NCBI RefSeq assembly: GCF_013386585.1
Contig: NZ_JACARO010000098.1
Coordinates: forward strand, 1-53,259
Length of the DNA: 53,259 nt
DNA from: Pseudomonas sp. P7548
GTDB taxonomy: Bacteria > Pseudomonadota > Gammaproteobacteria > Pseudomonadales > Pseudomonadaceae
Direction: 5' to 3'
In this document: positions 50,401-53,259 of the stretch, in pieces
Layout of the letters: the number at the start of each line of letters is the position of its first letter
Position numbering within the stretch: the first letter of the stretch is position 1
Notes under the pieces: generated by a model
Database searches by the model: none
What the model was told of the DNA's origin: nothing
Seen by the model: the letters and a program-made list of their open reading frames with translations, nothing else
Position numbers and translations under genes: made by a program

Positions 50401-51650
50401 GCAGATATCTTAAATCGGCGTTTTTCAGCGCCTTGCTGGTATGGGCAGTGGCCTTCCCGGTACTCGGCCTCAAGCTGAGCATTGTGGGCATCAACCTTGA
50501 AGTGCATGGCACAGGTCCCGTGACCCTGACCGTCATCGCCCTGTGTTCGGTGCTGATGTTCCTGCGCGTGTTGTTCAGCGATCAGTTCAATGCCTTGCTC
50601 AAGAGCAACCGTGGCCCGTTGGTATCGCCCAAGGTCAGCCAATTCCTGACCCTGCCGCGCACCCAGCGCTACATCATCATCGCGTTGATCATCGCGGCGT
50701 TGATCTGGCCGTTCTTCGGCTCGCGCGGCGCAGTCGACATTGCCACCCTGATCCTGATCTACGTGTTGCTGGGCCTGGGCCTGAACATCGTGGTGGGCCT
50801 GGCTGGGCTGCTTGACCTGGGTTATGTGGGCTTCTACGCGGTGGGTGCCTACACCTACGCGCTGCTGTCGCATTACCTGGGCTGGAGCTTCTGGATCTGC
50901 CTGCCGCTGGCCGGCATGGCGGCGGCCACGTTCGGCTTCCTGCTGGGCTTCCCGGTACTGCGCTTGCGCGGTGACTATCTGGCGATCGTGACCCTGGGCT
51001 TCGGTGAAATCATCCGACTGTTCCTGCGTAACCTCACCGATATCACTGGCGGCCCCAACGGTATCAGTAGCATCCCCAAGCCAACGTTCTTCGGGCTGTC
51101 GTTCGACCGTAGCGCTGCTGAAGGCATGCAGACCTTCCACGAGTACTTCGGGATCGACTACAACCCGGTGAGCAAAGTGGTGTTCCTGTACCTGGTGGCG
51201 CTGTTGCTGGCGCTGGCGGCCTTGTTCGTGATCAACCGCCTGCTGCGCATGCCGATCGGTCGTGCGTGGGAAGCGTTGCGCGAAGATGAAATTGCCTGCC
51301 GTGCCCTGGGCTTGAACCCGACCATCATCAAACTCTCCGCGTTCACCCTGGGCGCCGCGTTCGCCGGTTTCGCCGGCAGCTTCTTCGCCGCTCGCCAAGG
51401 CCTGGTGACACCGGAGTCATTCACCTTCATCGAATCGGCGATCATCCTCGCCATCGTGGTACTGGGTGGCATGGGCTCGCAGCTGGGCGTGATCCTGGCG
51501 GCCATCGTGATGATCCTGCTGCCAGAAATGATGCGTGAGTTCAGCGAATACCGCATGTTGATGTTCGGCGCCATGATGGTGCTGATGATGATCTGGCGCC
51601 CTCAAGGCCTGCTGCCCATGCAACGTCCACACATGGAGCTGCGCAAATGA
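50397..51650 (+). CDS. braE: Branched-chain amino acid ABC permease (BraE/LivM)
   Basis: A 417-residue permease, longer than BraD because of an extra N-terminal segment with about three helices (FSALLVWAVAFPVLGLKLSI). The LivM core is GLNIVVGLAGLLDLGYVGFY, LRGDYLAIVTLGFGEIIRLF and IVVLGGMGSQLGVILAAIVM. It partners BraD in the membrane. Start and stop overlap the neighbours by 4 bases, so it is tightly co-translated. Confidence 0.95.
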   Translation: MSRYLKSAFFSALLVWAVAFPVLGLKLSIVGINLEVHGTGPVTLTVIALCSVLMFLRVLFSDQFNALLKSNRGPLVSPKVSQFLTLPRTQRYIIIALIIAALIWPFFGSRGAVDIATLILIYVLLGLGLNIVVGLAGLLDLGYVGFYAVGAYTYALLSHYLGWSFWICLPLAGMAAATFGFLLGFPVLRLRGDYLAIVTLGFGEIIRLFLRNLTDITGGPNGISSIPKPTFFGLSFDRSAAEGMQTFHEYFGIDYNPVSKVVFLYLVALLLALAALFVINRLLRMPIGRAWEALREDEIACRALGLNPTIIKLSAFTLGAAFAGFAGSFFAARQGLVTPESFTFIESAIILAIVVLGGMGSQLGVILAAIVMILLPEMMREFSEYRMLMFGAMMVLMMIWRPQGLLPMQRPHMELRK

Positions 51651-52414
51651 GCCGCGAGATCCTGAAAGTCGAAAACTTGAGCATGCGCTTCGGCGGCTTG
51701 CTGGCGGTCAATGGCGTGGCCCTGACCGTGAAAGAAAAACAAGTGGTTGCCTTGATCGGCCCTAACGGCGCCGGCAAGACCACCGTGTTCAACTGCCTCA
51801 CCGGTTTCTACAAGCCAAGCGGCGGTAGCATCCTGCTGGACGGCCAGCCGATCCAGGGCCTGGCCGGTCACGAGATCGCCCGCAAGGGCGTGGTGCGTAC
51901 GTTCCAGAACGTGCGGTTGTTCAAGGACATGACGGCGGTCGAGAACCTGCTGATCGCCCAGCACCGTCACTTGAACACCAACTTCTTCGCCGGCCTGTTC
52001 AAGACCCCTTCGTTCCGCAAAAGCGAACGCGAGGCCATGGAATACGCAGAGTACTGGCTCGACAAGGTCAACCTGACTGAGTTCGCCAACCGCCCTGCTG
52101 GCACCTTGGCCTATGGTCAGCAACGCCGCCTGGAAATCGCCCGCTGCATGATGACCCGCCCGCGGATCCTCATGCTCGACGAACCGGCTGCCGGCCTGAA
52201 CCCCAAGGAAACCGAAGACCTCAAGGCACTGATCAGCGTGTTGCGTGAGGAAAACAACGCCACGGTGCTGTTGATCGAACACGACATGAAACTGGTCATG
52301 AGCATTTCCGACCACATCGTGGTGATCAACCAGGGCACGCCACTGGCAGACGGGACGCCGGAGCAGATCCGCGACAATCCTGACGTGATCAAAGCCTATC
52401 TGGGGGAAGCGTAA
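51647..52414 (+). CDS. braF: Branched-chain amino acid ABC ATPase (BraF/LivG)
   Basis: A 255-residue ATP-binding subunit. Walker A is GPNGAGKTTVFN (about residues 39-50), the signature region is TLAYGQQRRLEIARCM, Walker B is ILMLDEPAAGLNP, and the H-loop is LLIEHDMKLVM. The AYGQQRRLE form of the signature is normal for LivG. It drives uptake by BraDE with BraG; a single base separates it from braG. Confidence 0.95.
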   Translation: MSREILKVENLSMRFGGLLAVNGVALTVKEKQVVALIGPNGAGKTTVFNCLTGFYKPSGGSILLDGQPIQGLAGHEIARKGVVRTFQNVRLFKDMTAVENLLIAQHRHLNTNFFAGLFKTPSFRKSEREAMEYAEYWLDKVNLTEFANRPAGTLAYGQQRRLEIARCMMTRPRILMLDEPAAGLNPKETEDLKALISVLREENNATVLLIEHDMKLVMSISDHIVVINQGTPLADGTPEQIRDNPDVIKAYLGEA

Positions 52415-52415
52415 A

Positions 52416-53117
52416 ATGCTGCAATTCGAAAACGTTTCCACTTTCTACGGCAAGATCCAGGCCCTGCACAGCGTCAACGTGGAAGTGCGCCAGGGTGAGA
52501 TCGTCACGCTGATCGGCGCCAACGGTGCTGGCAAGTCGACCTTGCTGATGACGCTGTGCGGTTCGCCCCAGGCTCACAGCGGCAGCATCCGCTACATGGG
52601 TGAGGAGCTGGTCGGCAAGCACTCCGCCGAAATCATGCGCAAGAGCATTGCGGTCGTGCCGGAAGGCCGCCGCGTGTTTTCGCGCCTGACGGTGGAAGAG
52701 AACCTGGCCATGGGTGGGTTCTTCACCGACAAGGGCGACTACCAGGAGCAGATGGACAAGGTGCTGCACCTGTTCCCTCGGCTCAAGGAGCGCTTCAGCC
52801 AACGTGGCGGCACCATGTCCGGCGGCGAACAGCAAATGCTCGCCATCGGCCGCGCGCTGATGAGCAAGCCCAAGCTGCTGCTGCTGGACGAACCGTCCCT
52901 GGGACTGGCCCCGATCATCATCCAGCAGATCTTCGACATCATCGAACAGCTGCGCAAGGACGGTGTAACGGTGTTTTTGGTGGAGCAGAACGCCAACCAG
53001 GCGCTGAAAATCGCTGACCGTGCCTATGTGCTGGAAAACGGCCGGGTGGTGATGCAGGGCACGGGTGAGCAGTTGCTGACCGATCCGAAAGTGCGCGAGG
53101 CGTACCTCGGCGGTTAA
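52416..53117 (+). CDS. braG: Branched-chain amino acid ABC ATPase (BraG/LivF)
   Basis: A 233-residue ATP-binding subunit with Walker A GANGAGKSTLLMT, signature TMSGGEQQMLAIGRALM, Walker B LLLLDEPSLGLAP and H-loop VFLVEQNANQAL (Gln in place of the usual His-Asp start, as in LivF). Last gene of the bra operon; a REP element follows the stop. Confidence 0.95.
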   Translation: MLQFENVSTFYGKIQALHSVNVEVRQGEIVTLIGANGAGKSTLLMTLCGSPQAHSGSIRYMGEELVGKHSAEIMRKSIAVVPEGRRVFSRLTVEENLAMGGFFTDKGDYQEQMDKVLHLFPRLKERFSQRGGTMSGGEQQMLAIGRALMSKPKLLLLDEPSLGLAPIIIQQIFDIIEQLRKDGVTVFLVEQNANQALKIADRAYVLENGRVVMQGTGEQLLTDPKVREAYLGG

Positions 53118-53148
53118 GACACGGTCGCTGTAGAGACCGGATCTAAAA

Positions 53149-53253
53149 TGTGGGAGCTGGGGTGTGTGGGAGCTGGCTTGCCTGCGATGCAGCCACCGCG
53201 GTGTGACTGACACACCGAGGTGGCTGCATCGCGGGCAAGCCCGGCTCCCACAC
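53149..53253. repeat. REPIN with a truncated extra head
   Basis: A complete inverted pair runs from TGTGGGAGCTGGCTTGCC at 53165 to GGCTCCCACA at 53253. It is preceded by a partial copy, TGTGGGAGCTGGGG, at 53149, so the left end carries a tandem, interrupted head. The right copy has the GCCGGGCTTGCCCGCG-type core, so the two arms are from different subfamilies. Confidence 0.85.
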
Positions 53254-53259
53254 ACCCCA

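Overview
The window is chromosomal DNA of a Pseudomonas of the fluorescens group. This rests on GC-rich coding sequence, a TtgABC/EmhABC-type RND pump with its TtgR repressor, XenB-type ene-reductase, a PcaR-controlled protocatechuate cluster, RapA, the bra (liv) operon, and many REP/REPIN elements with the head TGTGGGAGC(T/G)GGCTTGC that are typical of this group. No rRNA, tRNA, CRISPR array, transposase or phage gene was seen.

Layout. 1-1055: end of an ornithine-lipid operon (olsB, olsA). 1147-4480: AcpH, then an ArsR-type regulator, MFS exporter and xenB operon behind a large operator-like dyad. 4715-11380: ttgR diverging from ttgABC, with a recognisable TtgR operator. 11630-14949: an HscC-type Hsp70 and its membrane-anchored J protein. 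14950-19802: an accessory-looking stretch with an AT-rich orphan gene, an OprD porin, a 507-residue protein with RTX-like repeats and an M91-type metallopeptidase domain behind an hrp-box-like promoter, and a lipoprotein polysaccharide deacetylase. 19931-30829: an eleven-gene beta-ketoadipate locus, all on the minus strand, in the order pcaR-K-I-J-F-H-G-T-B-D-C. 31400-34093: small genes, the phosphate transporter pit, and a tiny probable cbb3-oxidase subunit gene (ccoM) with an Anr box. 34226-36837: LysR regulator, RidA and class V aminotransferase. 36834-41745: a small hypothetical, rapA and a Spinster-like MFS protein. 41997-47763: YkgJ-type Cys-cluster protein, an MHYT-GGDEF-EAL protein, a chromosomal tubulin/FtsZ-like GTPase and a DUF2288 protein. 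48120-53117: braCDEFG, branched-chain amino acid uptake.

The most interesting loci are (i) the 725-residue tubulin-like protein at 44974-47151, which keeps the T1, T3, T4, S6 and T7 signatures of FtsZ in order but is about twice the size of FtsZ, and (ii) the candidate type III effector at 17239-18762, which joins an hrp-box promoter, an effector-like N terminus, Ca-binding-type repeats and an HExxH peptidase in an order opposite to type I RTX proteases. Smaller regulatory observations are a concentric dyad upstream of that effector, paired PcaR half-sites with identical 19-bp spacing at two promoters, a perfect 16-bp palindrome upstream of braC, and the Anr box at ccoM.

Together the genes describe a soil or plant-associated aerobe: aromatic acid catabolism, solvent and drug efflux, xenobiotic reduction, phosphate-free membrane lipids, amino acid scavenging, and possibly delivery of a protein into a eukaryotic host.
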